From the IMG/VR virus record IMGVR_UViG_3300030419_006051, positions 1-32,236 of that record: DNA of 32,236 nucleotides; one strand, 5' to 3'. The translations under genes and the position numbers were made by a program. This document shows positions 15,879 through 24,109 of this stretch, piece by piece. Source of the DNA: a virus. The notes under the pieces were generated by a model. That model was not told the origin of the DNA. It made no database searches and saw only the letters and a program-made list of their open reading frames with translations. The stretch's first letter is position 1. The number at the start of each line of letters is the position of its first letter.

Positions 15879-16826
15879 ATGGCTAAAAATCGCAGAACTC
15901 AGCAGCAGATTCAAGATAAAGCCGCTAATCGCTACAATTATGTGGGCGACAAAGACGTTGCTGATAAGCTTCACGAAATAGAATTCATGCCATCGTCCTT
16001 AGAGACTATTGATGGAGCAATGATGAGGTTTATTGATGAAGAGCTTAACTTATCCACAACAACAAACGAGGGCTTTAAAAAGGTCCCAGTATTGTGGGTG
16101 ACTGCCGAGCGCGCCTACCAACTGAAGCACAATAAGGATTTGCGAGATTCAGAAGAAACGTTAATCCTTCCCCTTATTAGTGTTAACAGGTCTTCGGTTA
16201 CAAAAGACCCCACATTCAGAGGGAGCATCTATGCGAATCTTTACCCAGCAGCAGACCCAAAAGGGGCCGTAAATGTCACGATTGCTCGAAGAATAAACCC
16301 TAAGAAAACTGCTGAATTCCAGAATGCATATGCCAATCGAAAGTTTGGTCCCGATAAAGATATACCGTCCAAAAACTACAATACCAATAAGCGTAATATG
16401 TCCACTCAGCGCGCCGTTTATGAAACGATAACCATCCCATTGCCGGTGTGGGTTAAGGTTATGTATGAAATTACAGTTAGGACTGAATATCAGCAACAAC
16501 TTAATGAATTGATCAGGCCATTCTTAACTGTGCCGGGCAACTCTCGGATGCCAAAGAAGATCGAGAATGAGGGCCATTTCTACGAAGTATTTATTAATGG
16601 CGACCTTGCCAATAATTCCAATAAAGCCAATCTAGGAATGGCTCAGCGCAACTATGAAACTACTATTAATATCGAAGTATTAGGGTACCTCATCGGGGAG
16701 GGTGAAAACCAGGAAAGACCGAAGATTGTGACCCGCGAAAACGCAGTTGAAGTTAAGATTGGTAGAGAGAGAACAGTCTTGGGCGATATCCCCACTACTA
16801 TTAAAGATGGATTTTATAGAGAATAA
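15879..16826 (+). CDS. Tail completion/sheath terminator protein, gp15-like
   Basis: A 315-residue protein. Residues about 65-115 carry KKVPVLWVTAERAYQLK, ETLILPLISVNRSSVTKDP and RGSIYANLYP. The later part has TIPLPVWVKVMYEITVRTEY and INIEVLGYLIGEGENQERPK followed by RENAVEVKIGRER. This combination matches what I recall of gp15-type tail completion and sheath-stabiliser proteins in aquatic T4-like phages (T4 gp15 is 272 residues). It lies between a neck candidate and the sheath gene, the expected place for a protein capping the tail. Its start has only a weak ribosome site (TTAGGTAG), and translation may be coupled to the upstream gene 4 bp away. Confidence 0.65.
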   Translation: MAKNRRTQQQIQDKAANRYNYVGDKDVADKLHEIEFMPSSLETIDGAMMRFIDEELNLSTTTNEGFKKVPVLWVTAERAYQLKHNKDLRDSEETLILPLISVNRSSVTKDPTFRGSIYANLYPAADPKGAVNVTIARRINPKKTAEFQNAYANRKFGPDKDIPSKNYNTNKRNMSTQRAVYETITIPLPVWVKVMYEITVRTEYQQQLNELIRPFLTVPGNSRMPKKIENEGHFYEVFINGDLANNSNKANLGMAQRNYETTINIEVLGYLIGEGENQERPKIVTRENAVEVKIGRERTVLGDIPTTIKDGFYRE

Positions 16827-16834
16827 TACCATTG

Positions 16835-16854
16835 CCACTATTTAACACTATTTA
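16835..16854 (+). promoter_or_regulatory. Two tandem late-promoter-like motifs
   Basis: CCACTATTTA (16835-16844) and ACACTATTTA (16845-16854) are directly adjacent copies of the motif, ending 36 nt before the sheath ATG. A tandem pair before one of the most heavily needed tail proteins supports a promoter role. Confidence 0.5.
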
Positions 16855-16890
16855 CTTTGAACATTTTCATAATGTAGGAGAACCTCACGA

Positions 16891-19722
16891 ATGTCGGTAA
16901 AAAATTACAGATTTGTATCACCTGGAGTTTTCGTTAACGAGATCGATAACTCCCAACTTCCAGCTTCACCGGCAGGCATTGGCCCTGTCATTTTTGGTCG
17001 AGCGCAAAAAGGGCCCGCACTACGGCCCGTTTCAGTTAACTCCTTTGAAGAGTTTGTAAACGTCTTCGGCGCCCCGGCCCCTGGCAATGGTGTTGATGAT
17101 GTATGGCGCGAAGGGAATAACATCACGGCTCCCACATACGGTGCCTATGCAGCACAGGCCTACCTAAGAAACAGTTCTCCACTGACATTCGTACGCCTTT
17201 TGGGTGCTGACGACGATAGTGCCACCACTGCTGGCGTCGCAGGCTGGGAGAGCACAAATGCCTACGGCCTCGTCGTTTTCGAGACCGGCTCCGGCGCTAT
17301 GTGTGAACTTACGGGAGCCCTCGCTGCTGTCTTCTATTCCACAGATGCCACCACCACATTTGAACTTAGTGGCGCTATTGCCACGGTTACTGGTTCGATG
17401 GCTGGTGGAGGCCAGAACGCGGTCGTCCTCGGCGGTCCAGTCACAGGTTCGGGCCCCGTTGTGGCCAACGTTGGCGGTAAGTTTGAATATAAGCTTCTCA
17501 TCAAGAACTACAAGGGCACAAGTACCCTTACTAGTACCTTTAACTTTAGTGAGAACGATTCAAAGTACATTCGAAAGGTATTTAACACCAACCCCCAGCA
17601 GACCAATAGCGGAATCACTAATGGTCCCGTTAACTACTGGCTTGGCGAGACGTTCGACCGACACCTAGCCGCACAGATCGACAACACTCAGACTAATACG
17701 TTTGCAGCCATTGTGCCCATTAGGACAACTGGTAGTGCCAAAGGCTATGATTTCCGCACCTCCTTGCAGAGCGCTCAGACACCGCAGGTTATTAGTTGTC
17801 GCTTAAGCCCTTCAGCGACTCCGCAGGATCTGTTTAAGTTTGTAGCACTTGACCAGCCCGGCGATTGGTCCAACAAGAATATTAAGGTTGCCATCCAGGA
17901 TATTAAGGTTTCTACCAACGATAGTAGTGAGTATGGCAGCTTTTCAGTTGTGGTCCGCCACTTGAGTGATAGCGATAATGTCGTGCGAGTACTCGAACAG
18001 TTTAACAATTGCGATCTTAATCCAGATTCGCTTAATTATGTCGGGCGCCTCGTTGGCGATAAGCGTAAAGTTTGGAACGCCGATGAGAAGCGTTATCGTG
18101 TAGAGGGAGACTACGACAACCGCTCAGACTTTATTCGTATTGAAGTGAACGCTGATGTTGCAGCCGGTATTACTGACCCTCAGTTGCTCCCCTTCGGATT
18201 CCGTGGAATCGTTAAGTACAACGACGAAGATCTTCTTCAATCGGGATCCGAGGCCGGCCAGTGGCTTTCTGGCTCCTCCGTTACGGGCTTACCAGTCCAA
18301 GGCTCTGGTTTAATCTCTTCGGGGTCTTTGTTTGCTGTTTCTGGCGCCGCTGCACTCGATTTGAACTACAATGCCAGCGTCATCTACCCGGCCCCTGAGT
18401 TCCGAATCAACGCCTCTGACGGTAACCTGAACAATCCTAAGGACGCTTACTTTGGTTTACAAACTGCAAAGACCGCCGGAAGCACAGTATTCGATCGATC
18501 CACGATCGATCTCCTGCGTCCTCGCGGCGGTATTGTTGGAAGCTTCGCAGCTGCGAGTGCCAACAACACTGAGACATCGATGGTCTTTACGCTCGATGAC
18601 GTGTCGGGCTCCACCGGCGTGTGGACTAGTGGTTCACACAGTTCCACATCTCTAACCTATGCTAATGGGCCCGTGAGTGGTGTTCTGAATGCCGGCTTCG
18701 ATCGGTTCACCGTGCCTATGTACGGTGGTTTCGACGGCCTCGATGTCCAGGAAATGGATCCGTTCGCCAACAGAACAATGGATTCAACCTCCACTATGAC
18801 AAACAGCTACGAGTTCTTCTCGATTCGCCGCGCAATCGACAGCGTGGCAGATCCTGAGGTAGTGGAGATGAATCTTGCTTCGGTCCCAGGCCTTACTCAG
18901 GAGAGCCTGACGACCCACCTGATTCGCACTTGCGAAGATCGTGGGGATGCTCTGGCAGTCGTGGATCTTCCCAACGGCTACAGTCCTCGCGAAGAAGGCC
19001 TTGAAGCAGCACGGAATAACACCGCTAGCGAGATTCGATCGGCGATCGCAAACTTGCGTGACCGCAGCCTCAACACTTCCTATGGTTGTACTTACTACCC
19101 ATGGGTACGTTGCCGCGACAACATTAACGGAGCCCTTGTGTGGATGCCCCCCTCTGTTGCCGCAATCGGCACCTTCTCTAGTTCGCAGCGTAGAACGCAG
19201 CTATGGTTTGCCCCTGCTGGCTTCAACCGAGGCGGATTGACCGAAGGTTCCGCCGGCCTGCCGGTCCTCGACGTGGCCCACCAGCTACGCCGTCAAGACA
19301 GGGATGACCTCTACAGTGCTAACATCAACCCGATTGCGAAGTTCCCCGCAGAGGGTATTGTGATCTTCGGTCAGAAGACGTTGCAAACTACTCCTTCCGC
19401 TTTGGATCGGATCAATGTGCGACGCCTGATGATCTTCGTAAAGAAGCGCGTTTCTCAGATGGCCGCAACCATCCTGTTTGATCCGAACGCCAAGACAACT
19501 TGGGCACGCTTCACCTCTCAGGTGAATCCCTTCTTGGCCAATATCAAGACCAACTTCGGTCTGTCGGACTACAAGGTTGTTCTGGACGAGACAACCACAA
19601 CCCCTGAGCTGATTGATAGAAACATCCTTTATGCTCAGATTTTCTTGAAGCCGACCCGTGCCATCGAGTACATTGCAATCGACTTCAATATCACGAGAAC
19701 GGGGGCATCATTTGACGACTAG
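16891..19722 (+). CDS. gp18: Contractile tail sheath protein, gp18 family, enlarged
   Basis: A 943-residue sheath protein. Residues 1-110 contain the classic start: VSPGVFVNEIDNS, GPVIFGRAQKGP, SFEEFVNVFGAP, YAAQAYLRNSSPLTFVRLLG. Residues about 640-943 form the conserved core: RRAIDSVADPEVVEMNLAS, YYPWVRCRDNINGALVWMPP, PAGFNRGGL, ANINPIAKFPAEGIVIFGQ, NVRRLMIFVKKRV, and the terminal strand region. T4 gp18 is 659 residues, so the middle (about 110-640) carries nearly 300 extra residues rich in Gly, Ser, Ala and Thr, probably surface domains. Ribosome site TAGGAGA is good. It forms the contracting outer tail cylinder around the gp19-type tube encoded next. Confidence 0.93.
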   Translation: MSVKNYRFVSPGVFVNEIDNSQLPASPAGIGPVIFGRAQKGPALRPVSVNSFEEFVNVFGAPAPGNGVDDVWREGNNITAPTYGAYAAQAYLRNSSPLTFVRLLGADDDSATTAGVAGWESTNAYGLVVFETGSGAMCELTGALAAVFYSTDATTTFELSGAIATVTGSMAGGGQNAVVLGGPVTGSGPVVANVGGKFEYKLLIKNYKGTSTLTSTFNFSENDSKYIRKVFNTNPQQTNSGITNGPVNYWLGETFDRHLAAQIDNTQTNTFAAIVPIRTTGSAKGYDFRTSLQSAQTPQVISCRLSPSATPQDLFKFVALDQPGDWSNKNIKVAIQDIKVSTNDSSEYGSFSVVVRHLSDSDNVVRVLEQFNNCDLNPDSLNYVGRLVGDKRKVWNADEKRYRVEGDYDNRSDFIRIEVNADVAAGITDPQLLPFGFRGIVKYNDEDLLQSGSEAGQWLSGSSVTGLPVQGSGLISSGSLFAVSGAAALDLNYNASVIYPAPEFRINASDGNLNNPKDAYFGLQTAKTAGSTVFDRSTIDLLRPRGGIVGSFAAASANNTETSMVFTLDDVSGSTGVWTSGSHSSTSLTYANGPVSGVLNAGFDRFTVPMYGGFDGLDVQEMDPFANRTMDSTSTMTNSYEFFSIRRAIDSVADPEVVEMNLASVPGLTQESLTTHLIRTCEDRGDALAVVDLPNGYSPREEGLEAARNNTASEIRSAIANLRDRSLNTSYGCTYYPWVRCRDNINGALVWMPPSVAAIGTFSSSQRRTQLWFAPAGFNRGGLTEGSAGLPVLDVAHQLRRQDRDDLYSANINPIAKFPAEGIVIFGQKTLQTTPSALDRINVRRLMIFVKKRVSQMAATILFDPNAKTTWARFTSQVNPFLANIKTNFGLSDYKVVLDETTTTPELIDRNILYAQIFLKPTRAIEYIAIDFNITRTGASFDD

Positions 19723-19760
19723 CAAATAATGTGGATTGTGAAGAATAATATATCTCACCA

Positions 19761-19770
19761 CACTATATAA
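19761..19770 (+). promoter_or_regulatory. Degenerate late-promoter-like motif CACTATATAA
   Basis: CACTATATAA resembles the ACTATTTA series and ends 26 nt before the tube ATG, in the 74-bp gap after the sheath gene. It is AT-rich enough that chance is a concern. Confidence 0.35.
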
Positions 19771-19796
19771 TACTAGAGTCACAGGAGACACAGACA

Positions 19797-20384
19797 ATGG
19801 CATTTTGGACAAGCGCACTATCAGAACCGAAAAGACAACATAGATTTTTGCTGAGACTACCCAGTCTTACGACAGGTGGCCCTCAGCCAGAGTTTGCCTA
19901 CACGGAATACTTGGCTCGATCTGTAACCAAGCCGTCTTTCACTGTCTCCGAAACACCTCACAAGTTCTTGGGTAACACCTATTACTACCCGGGAATTGTT
20001 GAGTGGAATACTATCACGGCTACGATTGTTAACTCCGTGGCTCCTGATGGTAATGCCCTTTTGTATGCTGCTCTTGAGCAGATGGGATACTTGAGGCCCG
20101 ATGTTCAGGAGTTGATTACTCGCGGCGAGCAGGCTCCCTCGACTGTTAATAAAGATGCAGCGCTTAATGCTTTGGGTCAGGTCGAGATTGAGGAACTTAC
20201 TGGAGAAGGTACAACAGCAGGTATTTGGATTCTCAACAACGCATTCATTACGTCCGCTACTTTTGGTGATCTTAACTATGATACCGAAGATATCCTTAAC
20301 ATTGAGCTTACAATGCGGTATGATTGGGCTACGTATGAGATTGGCGCAGGTGCCAGAGCAGTCGCATCGGCTGCGGGGACCTAG
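19797..20384 (+). CDS. gp19: Tail tube protein, gp19 family
   Basis: A 195-residue protein in the standard position after the sheath. It begins MAFWTSALSEPKRQHRFLLR, then has a SVTKPSFTVSETPHKFLGNT segment, YYPGIVEWNTITATIVNSV, and a C-terminal GDLNYDTEDILNIELTMRYD. This is the usual pattern of gp19-type tubes: the KP-x-F-x-V segment, a W-x-x-I/V-T strand, then a final Y-D-W strand (T4 gp19 is 163 residues). Ribosome site CAGGAGA. It forms the inner tube that channels DNA. Confidence 0.9.
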   Translation: MAFWTSALSEPKRQHRFLLRLPSLTTGGPQPEFAYTEYLARSVTKPSFTVSETPHKFLGNTYYYPGIVEWNTITATIVNSVAPDGNALLYAALEQMGYLRPDVQELITRGEQAPSTVNKDAALNALGQVEIEELTGEGTTAGIWILNNAFITSATFGDLNYDTEDILNIELTMRYDWATYEIGAGARAVASAAGT

Positions 20385-20406
20385 ACCGCCAGAAAGAAGG
20401 TAATTA

Positions 20407-21261
20407 GTGAGTAGAAGAAAGAACTCGTCCAGGACTTCTTCCCCGGACATTGAAACGCCTCCCTCCATGGAGGTGCCCCCACTCGCGAATAATAATGTCT
20501 TCTCCTTCGCAACCCCCACAGAATTTGTGGAGTTGCCGAGTAGAGGTGCATTTTATTCCGCGGATCATCCACTCCACGACACAGAAGTTGTAGAGATTAA
20601 ACACATGACCGCTAAGGAGGAAGATATCCTTACCTCCGAGGCACTCCTTAAAAATGGCCTAGCCCTAAACCGATTGCTAAGGTCCGTTCTTGTGAATAAG
20701 ACTATTGATCCAGAATCTTTGTTGATTGGAGACAAGAACGCTGTATTGATGGCTGTACGACAGACAGGTTTTGGAGACACATATACTACATCGGTTAATT
20801 GTCCTGCATGTGGGGCATTGGTTGAGAGAGATTTTTCGTTGCAAGATAAGGAAATTAAAGAGTCTGTTCTCCCTGATGATGTGAAGTTGCTAGAAAATGG
20901 TAATTTTATGTTTGAAGAAGAACAGTATGGATTGCAAGTAGAAATTAGGCTGCTCCGAGGCAAAGACGAGACAAGAATAACGAAGACCCTGGAAAGGCTG
21001 AAAAAGCTTAAGAAAGAAACAGGAAATGTGACAACGATGCTGCAGAACATTATCGTGAGTGTTAATGATTTACGGGAACCTACAGCAATCCGACAGGTAG
21101 TGGACGCCATGCCTGTTACGTTGTCTAGAAAGATTAGGAATATCTACGAAGAGGTAATGCCAAACATTAGCATGTACGCTGATTTTGATTGTGACTCTTG
21201 CTCCCACGTAGATCGGTTAGAGGTGCCGATTAACTTAAACTTTTTTTGGCCTGAACTCTGA
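20407..21261 (+). CDS. Tail/baseplate-hub assembly chaperone, gp26-like
   Basis: A 284-residue protein starting at GTG 20407 with an AAGAAGG ribosome site. After a disordered N-terminus come FVELPSRGAFY, IKHMTAKEEDILTSEALLKN and LALNRLLRSVL, a pattern I know from gp26-type baseplate hub proteins of cyanophage-like T4 relatives. It has a CPAC pair (C132, C135) and a CDSC pair (C262, C265), a likely zinc ribbon. Its position between tube and tape measure is that of tail assembly chaperones, which in many phages are made in short and frameshifted long forms. The frame ends just after a seven-T run, and an open frame continues beyond it (see next entries). Confidence 0.75.
   Translation: MSRRKNSSRTSSPDIETPPSMEVPPLANNNVFSFATPTEFVELPSRGAFYSADHPLHDTEVVEIKHMTAKEEDILTSEALLKNGLALNRLLRSVLVNKTIDPESLLIGDKNAVLMAVRQTGFGDTYTTSVNCPACGALVERDFSLQDKEIKESVLPDDVKLLENGNFMFEEEQYGLQVEIRLLRGKDETRITKTLERLKKLKKETGNVTTMLQNIIVSVNDLREPTAIRQVVDAMPVTLSRKIRNIYEEVMPNISMYADFDCDSCSHVDRLEVPINLNFFWPEL
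21241..21247 (+). other. Candidate slippery site: seven-T run
   Basis: Seven consecutive T residues (zero-frame AAC TTT TTT TGG) lie 12 nt before the chaperone stop TGA 21259-21261. A +1 or -2 shift here enters the downstream open frame. A CTC TGA context at the stop itself is an alternative +1 site. Confidence 0.5.
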
Positions 21262-21436
21262 GTATCAACAAGGCCTTTACGAAGAATTCTTCATTCTAAA
21301 GCAACACGGTAATTGGTCTTTCGCCGAAGCCTATAATCTTCCAACCGGATTGAGAAGATGGTTCTTATCCCGGTTGGTTCAACACTTTAAAGAAAAGCGA
21401 GAGGCAGAAGAGAAACAACAAGAAGGCGCCTCTTAG
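21248..21436 (+). CDS. Frameshift extension of the assembly chaperone (GT-like)
   Basis: The frame one base forward of the chaperone is open from 21239 to TAG 21434-21436. It encodes about 62 residues from GLNSEYQQGLYEEFFILKQH through GNWSFAEAYNLPTGLRRWFL to a charged tail ending QQEGAS. It contains no ATG or GTG, only two late TTG codons, so independent initiation is unlikely. The composition looks like real protein: an HG-x-(F/W)-SF-x-EAYNLP motif and a helical Lys/Glu tail. Read with the upstream gene it would give a product of about 342-343 residues. This matches the G/GT pattern of tail assembly chaperones next to a tape-measure gene. A gene broken by an indel or sequencing error is the alternative. 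Confidence 0.65.
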   Translation, partial: GLNSEYQQGLYEEFFILKQHGNWSFAEAYNLPTGLRRWFLSRLVQHFKEKREAEEKQQEGAS

Positions 21437-21450
21437 GGGCGTCTTTTTTT
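21423..21450 (+). terminator. Rho-independent terminator overlapping the extension's stop
   Basis: An 8-bp stem (21423-21430 with 21438-21445, one G-T wobble) has a 7-nt loop that contains the TAG stop, followed by a T run to 21450. It is moderately strong. Confidence 0.75.
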
Positions 21451-21455
21451 ATGCC

Positions 21456-21465
21456 AAACTATTTA
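21456..21465 (+). promoter_or_regulatory. Late-promoter-like motif AAACTATTTA
   Basis: The motif begins 6 nt after the terminator T-tract and ends 18 nt before ATG 21484. It lies inside a longer open frame from ATG 21451, which argues for the downstream start of the next gene. Confidence 0.45.
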
Positions 21466-21483
21466 TCAAAGGAGCAGACTATC

Positions 21484-21801
21484 ATGAAGCGTGAAAAAAT
21501 TGTTATAGATCTCACCAACAAGGACCTCAACGAGGGGCTCTACACTCAATTTGCGAACAACATGCGGAGCTTGCTGTTGGATCTATATTTTGCAGGTTTT
21601 GATGCACCTCTTTCACTAAAGGGCACGCAAGAACAGATAGACGCATTTTTCCGCGCGCTAAAAAGAGAAAAGCGTTACATGGACAGCTACATCAAGCATG
21701 GCCTTAACGACAATCGTACTATCTCCGATCGACATCAGCTCATGAATTCAGTTCAAAGCTTCGAGCGTGAAACGGGCCTAAGGTGGCCATTTAAAAATTA
21801 G
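21484..21801 (+). CDS. Conserved-looking small protein before the tape measure
   Basis: A 105-residue protein. I prefer ATG 21484 over ATG 21451 because AAGGAG lies properly before it and because the upstream ATG sits on the terminator and promoter motif. It is helical and basic, starting MKREKIVIDLTNKDLNEGLY and ending SFERETGLRWPFKN. The terminal (F/L)E-x-ETGL-(K/R)WPF pattern is familiar from small uncharacterised proteins in cyanophage-type genomes. Its place between the chaperone and tape measure suggests a tail assembly role. No enzymatic motif was seen. Confidence 0.7.
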   Translation: MKREKIVIDLTNKDLNEGLYTQFANNMRSLLLDLYFAGFDAPLSLKGTQEQIDAFFRALKREKRYMDSYIKHGLNDNRTISDRHQLMNSVQSFERETGLRWPFKN

Positions 21802-21815
21802 CGTGGTGAGGCGTA

Positions 21816-24092
21816 ATGGCTGAGTTAACAGACGAAACAGTTCAAAAACTGATTGCGAAACTCTCAGAGGGTGAAAGAGGTCAGGGCCCTGGTCGCCGCG
21901 GCCCCTCGACTCCTGAGGAGGTCGAAAAACTCCGGGCTGCAGAATTAAAGTTCGCTGAGTCTCTCTCCGAGAGAATCGAGATCAATCGCGAAGCGGACGA
22001 AACGCTAATTGAATTATATAAAAGACAGAGGCTCAGCTCGGAGGCTAGCAAAGCAGATGTCGAAGATTTAACCAAAAAAATCAAAGATCTTGAAGCCGGG
22101 CTGAAAGACCTCGGTGGCACAGCGCAAAAGGTCAATAAGTTTTTTAGCGCTTCCGAACTTGCCTTTCAGGAGACAGCAGGCTCGGTGTTGGAGCTGGGAA
22201 GCAATTTTAGAAAGGTTGGTGCAACTATTTATGGAGTTTTAGGTCCATTCACTTCTCTTGTTAAAGCATTCAAGAAGGGGAATGTCGTATCAACAGTTAC
22301 TATGGGCGCCTTTAAGACTCTCTTGAACGTTGGCCTCAAGCTTCTTAGCAACACCATAGAATTAGCATTTGCTGTTGATAAGGCGGCAGCTTCCTTTCGG
22401 AAAGTAACAGGCGCCGGTTATGGCTACGAGCGCGTCATTCAGAGAGTTGCTACCTCGTACTTAGCATATGGCATAAATGCCGAAGATGCCGGCGCAGCCA
22501 CAACTGCCCTATTTGGATCCTTCAGGGAGTTTACTGAGCTTTCCGACTCACAGCAAGCAAATATTGCCACAACCGCGGCCATTCTTGGTAAGTTCGGCGT
22601 GAGCGGTCAGCAAGTTGGCGAGATATTAAACACTGCAACCAAATCTTTGGGGATGAACGTTACTGAGTCAGAACACCTGTTGCGTGAGTTTGAAGCCATC
22701 GCCAAGTCAGTTGGGAAGCCCATTTCTGAGATAGCAGGAGACTTCGCGTCTGCCGTTCCCAAGATTGCTTTCTACGGCGCGGATGCGATAAGCGTATTTA
22801 AGGAATTAGAAGCGCAATCTAAGAGCACTGGTCTCTCTGTTAGTCAACTTTTGGGTGTTTTCGGCCAGCAGCTCGATACTTTCGAAGGCGCCGGCCGCGC
22901 TGTTGGCAAACTTAATGCGTTATTAGGTGGTCCGTATCTAAACTCCATCGACATGCTTAATGCATCTGAGGCCGAACGTTTAGAAATGCTTCAAGATGCC
23001 ATGAAGGCATCTGGAACGCTGTTCTCAGACCTTAACAAGTTTGAGCAAAAAGCTTTTGCTTCTGCTCTCGGAACAGATGTAGATACTTTGCGCAAAGCAA
23101 TGACAGAATTGGATCCCTATCAGGAATTGCAGGTCCAGCGCCAAGAGATGTTGGCCCGCAAAGCAGGACAGGCTCGCGATATTCTACAAAAGCTGCGGGA
23201 TGCATTTAATAGCTTTATCATCAGCGCCAAACCTTGGATTGATACCATAACTAAACTTGTTGATAAGTTTGCCGACTGGGCCCATCGCAACAATGATCTA
23301 GAAAAAGTCTTTAAAACAAAGCTGCTACCTAGAATTCAGGCTTTAGCTAAACACATGAAACCGTTGATTAGTACTGTAAAGTTTGTGGTTAAGAACTGGA
23401 AAGAGTTACTATTTGTATTCGGCGCCTGGAAAGCTCTAACTGCCGGCGCATGGGCCGTAGGAATAATCCGTGATCTCGTTGGGGTTGCAAGGGCAGCCAA
23501 CGTTGCCGCGGCATCCACAGCACGTGCCGCCAGCGCCGCTCGAATGATGAGATTTGCTGGCTTGGGCTTAGGGCTTGGTATGGCAACTGGCGCTGGCGTA
23601 AACATGTTGCGAAACCAGGGTAAGGGCGGCGCCGCTATTGGCGCGGGCATCTTGGGCGGCGCGGCATCCGGCGCTGCAATGGGCGCCTTCTTCGGTCTAC
23701 CCGGCGCCGCCATCGGTGGCGCTATCGGCGCAATCGGCGGCGGCCTTTATGCCAGCCGCGACTATAATGATATGCTCCCAGACGGTAGTACATTAGATGT
23801 CGCAGACAAGCCTTTCTGGGCCCAGGATGGCTCCTTTATGGGATTTGGAACATCCGGTGGGCCACTAGATCAGGCTTCCCGGGGGGAAGGGAATGTATTC
23901 ATGCCTAGAGCGCAAAGTACACAAGGATCCCCTGGCGGGATCACCATTGAGCAGCTAGTAGAAGCCTTGGCCGCAGCGCCACTGCAAGCAAGGGTAATGG
24001 TACAGGGTGGCAACGGGCTTAAGGAAGGGATGCTTGATTTTCAGAACGCCCCTGATAGCCCAATGAATCCATTTAATCAAGGGTCCTTTTAG
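21816..24092 (+). CDS. Tail tape-measure protein
   Basis: A 758-residue, mostly helical protein. Residues about 30-105 are charged and coiled-coil-like. The centre is Ala/Ser-rich helix with repeated small-hydrophobic patterns. Residues about 530-650 contain hydrophobic and Gly/Ala-rich segments (AAIGAGILGGAASGAAMGAF, GAAIGGAIGAIGGG), typical membrane-interacting parts of tape measures. The C-terminus is polar, ending NPFNQGSF. Its position after the tube and chaperone and before the baseplate genes fits. At roughly 0.15 nm per residue it would set a tail of about 110 nm, slightly more than T4. Start ATG 21816 is 15 nt after the preceding stop. Confidence 0.8.
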   Translation: MAELTDETVQKLIAKLSEGERGQGPGRRGPSTPEEVEKLRAAELKFAESLSERIEINREADETLIELYKRQRLSSEASKADVEDLTKKIKDLEAGLKDLGGTAQKVNKFFSASELAFQETAGSVLELGSNFRKVGATIYGVLGPFTSLVKAFKKGNVVSTVTMGAFKTLLNVGLKLLSNTIELAFAVDKAAASFRKVTGAGYGYERVIQRVATSYLAYGINAEDAGAATTALFGSFREFTELSDSQQANIATTAAILGKFGVSGQQVGEILNTATKSLGMNVTESEHLLREFEAIAKSVGKPISEIAGDFASAVPKIAFYGADAISVFKELEAQSKSTGLSVSQLLGVFGQQLDTFEGAGRAVGKLNALLGGPYLNSIDMLNASEAERLEMLQDAMKASGTLFSDLNKFEQKAFASALGTDVDTLRKAMTELDPYQELQVQRQEMLARKAGQARDILQKLRDAFNSFIISAKPWIDTITKLVDKFADWAHRNNDLEKVFKTKLLPRIQALAKHMKPLISTVKFVVKNWKELLFVFGAWKALTAGAWAVGIIRDLVGVARAANVAAASTARAASAARMMRFAGLGLGLGMATGAGVNMLRNQGKGGAAIGAGILGGAASGAAMGAFFGLPGAAIGGAIGAIGGGLYASRDYNDMLPDGSTLDVADKPFWAQDGSFMGFGTSGGPLDQASRGEGNVFMPRAQSTQGSPGGITIEQLVEALAAAPLQARVMVQGGNGLKEGMLDFQNAPDSPMNPFNQGSF

Positions 24093-24109
24093 GACAGGGA
24101 GGAGGTAGA

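Noticed and set aside
19857-20519. 220-codon open frame on the minus strand
   Set aside because: It is antisense to the tail tube and chaperone start, both with strong family patterns. It has no ribosome site worth noting.
22222-22231. Exact CAACTATTTA inside the tape-measure gene
   Set aside because: It encodes an ordinary segment (ATIYG) in the middle of the gene with no following start codon. It is most likely a chance match, though an internal promoter cannot be excluded.
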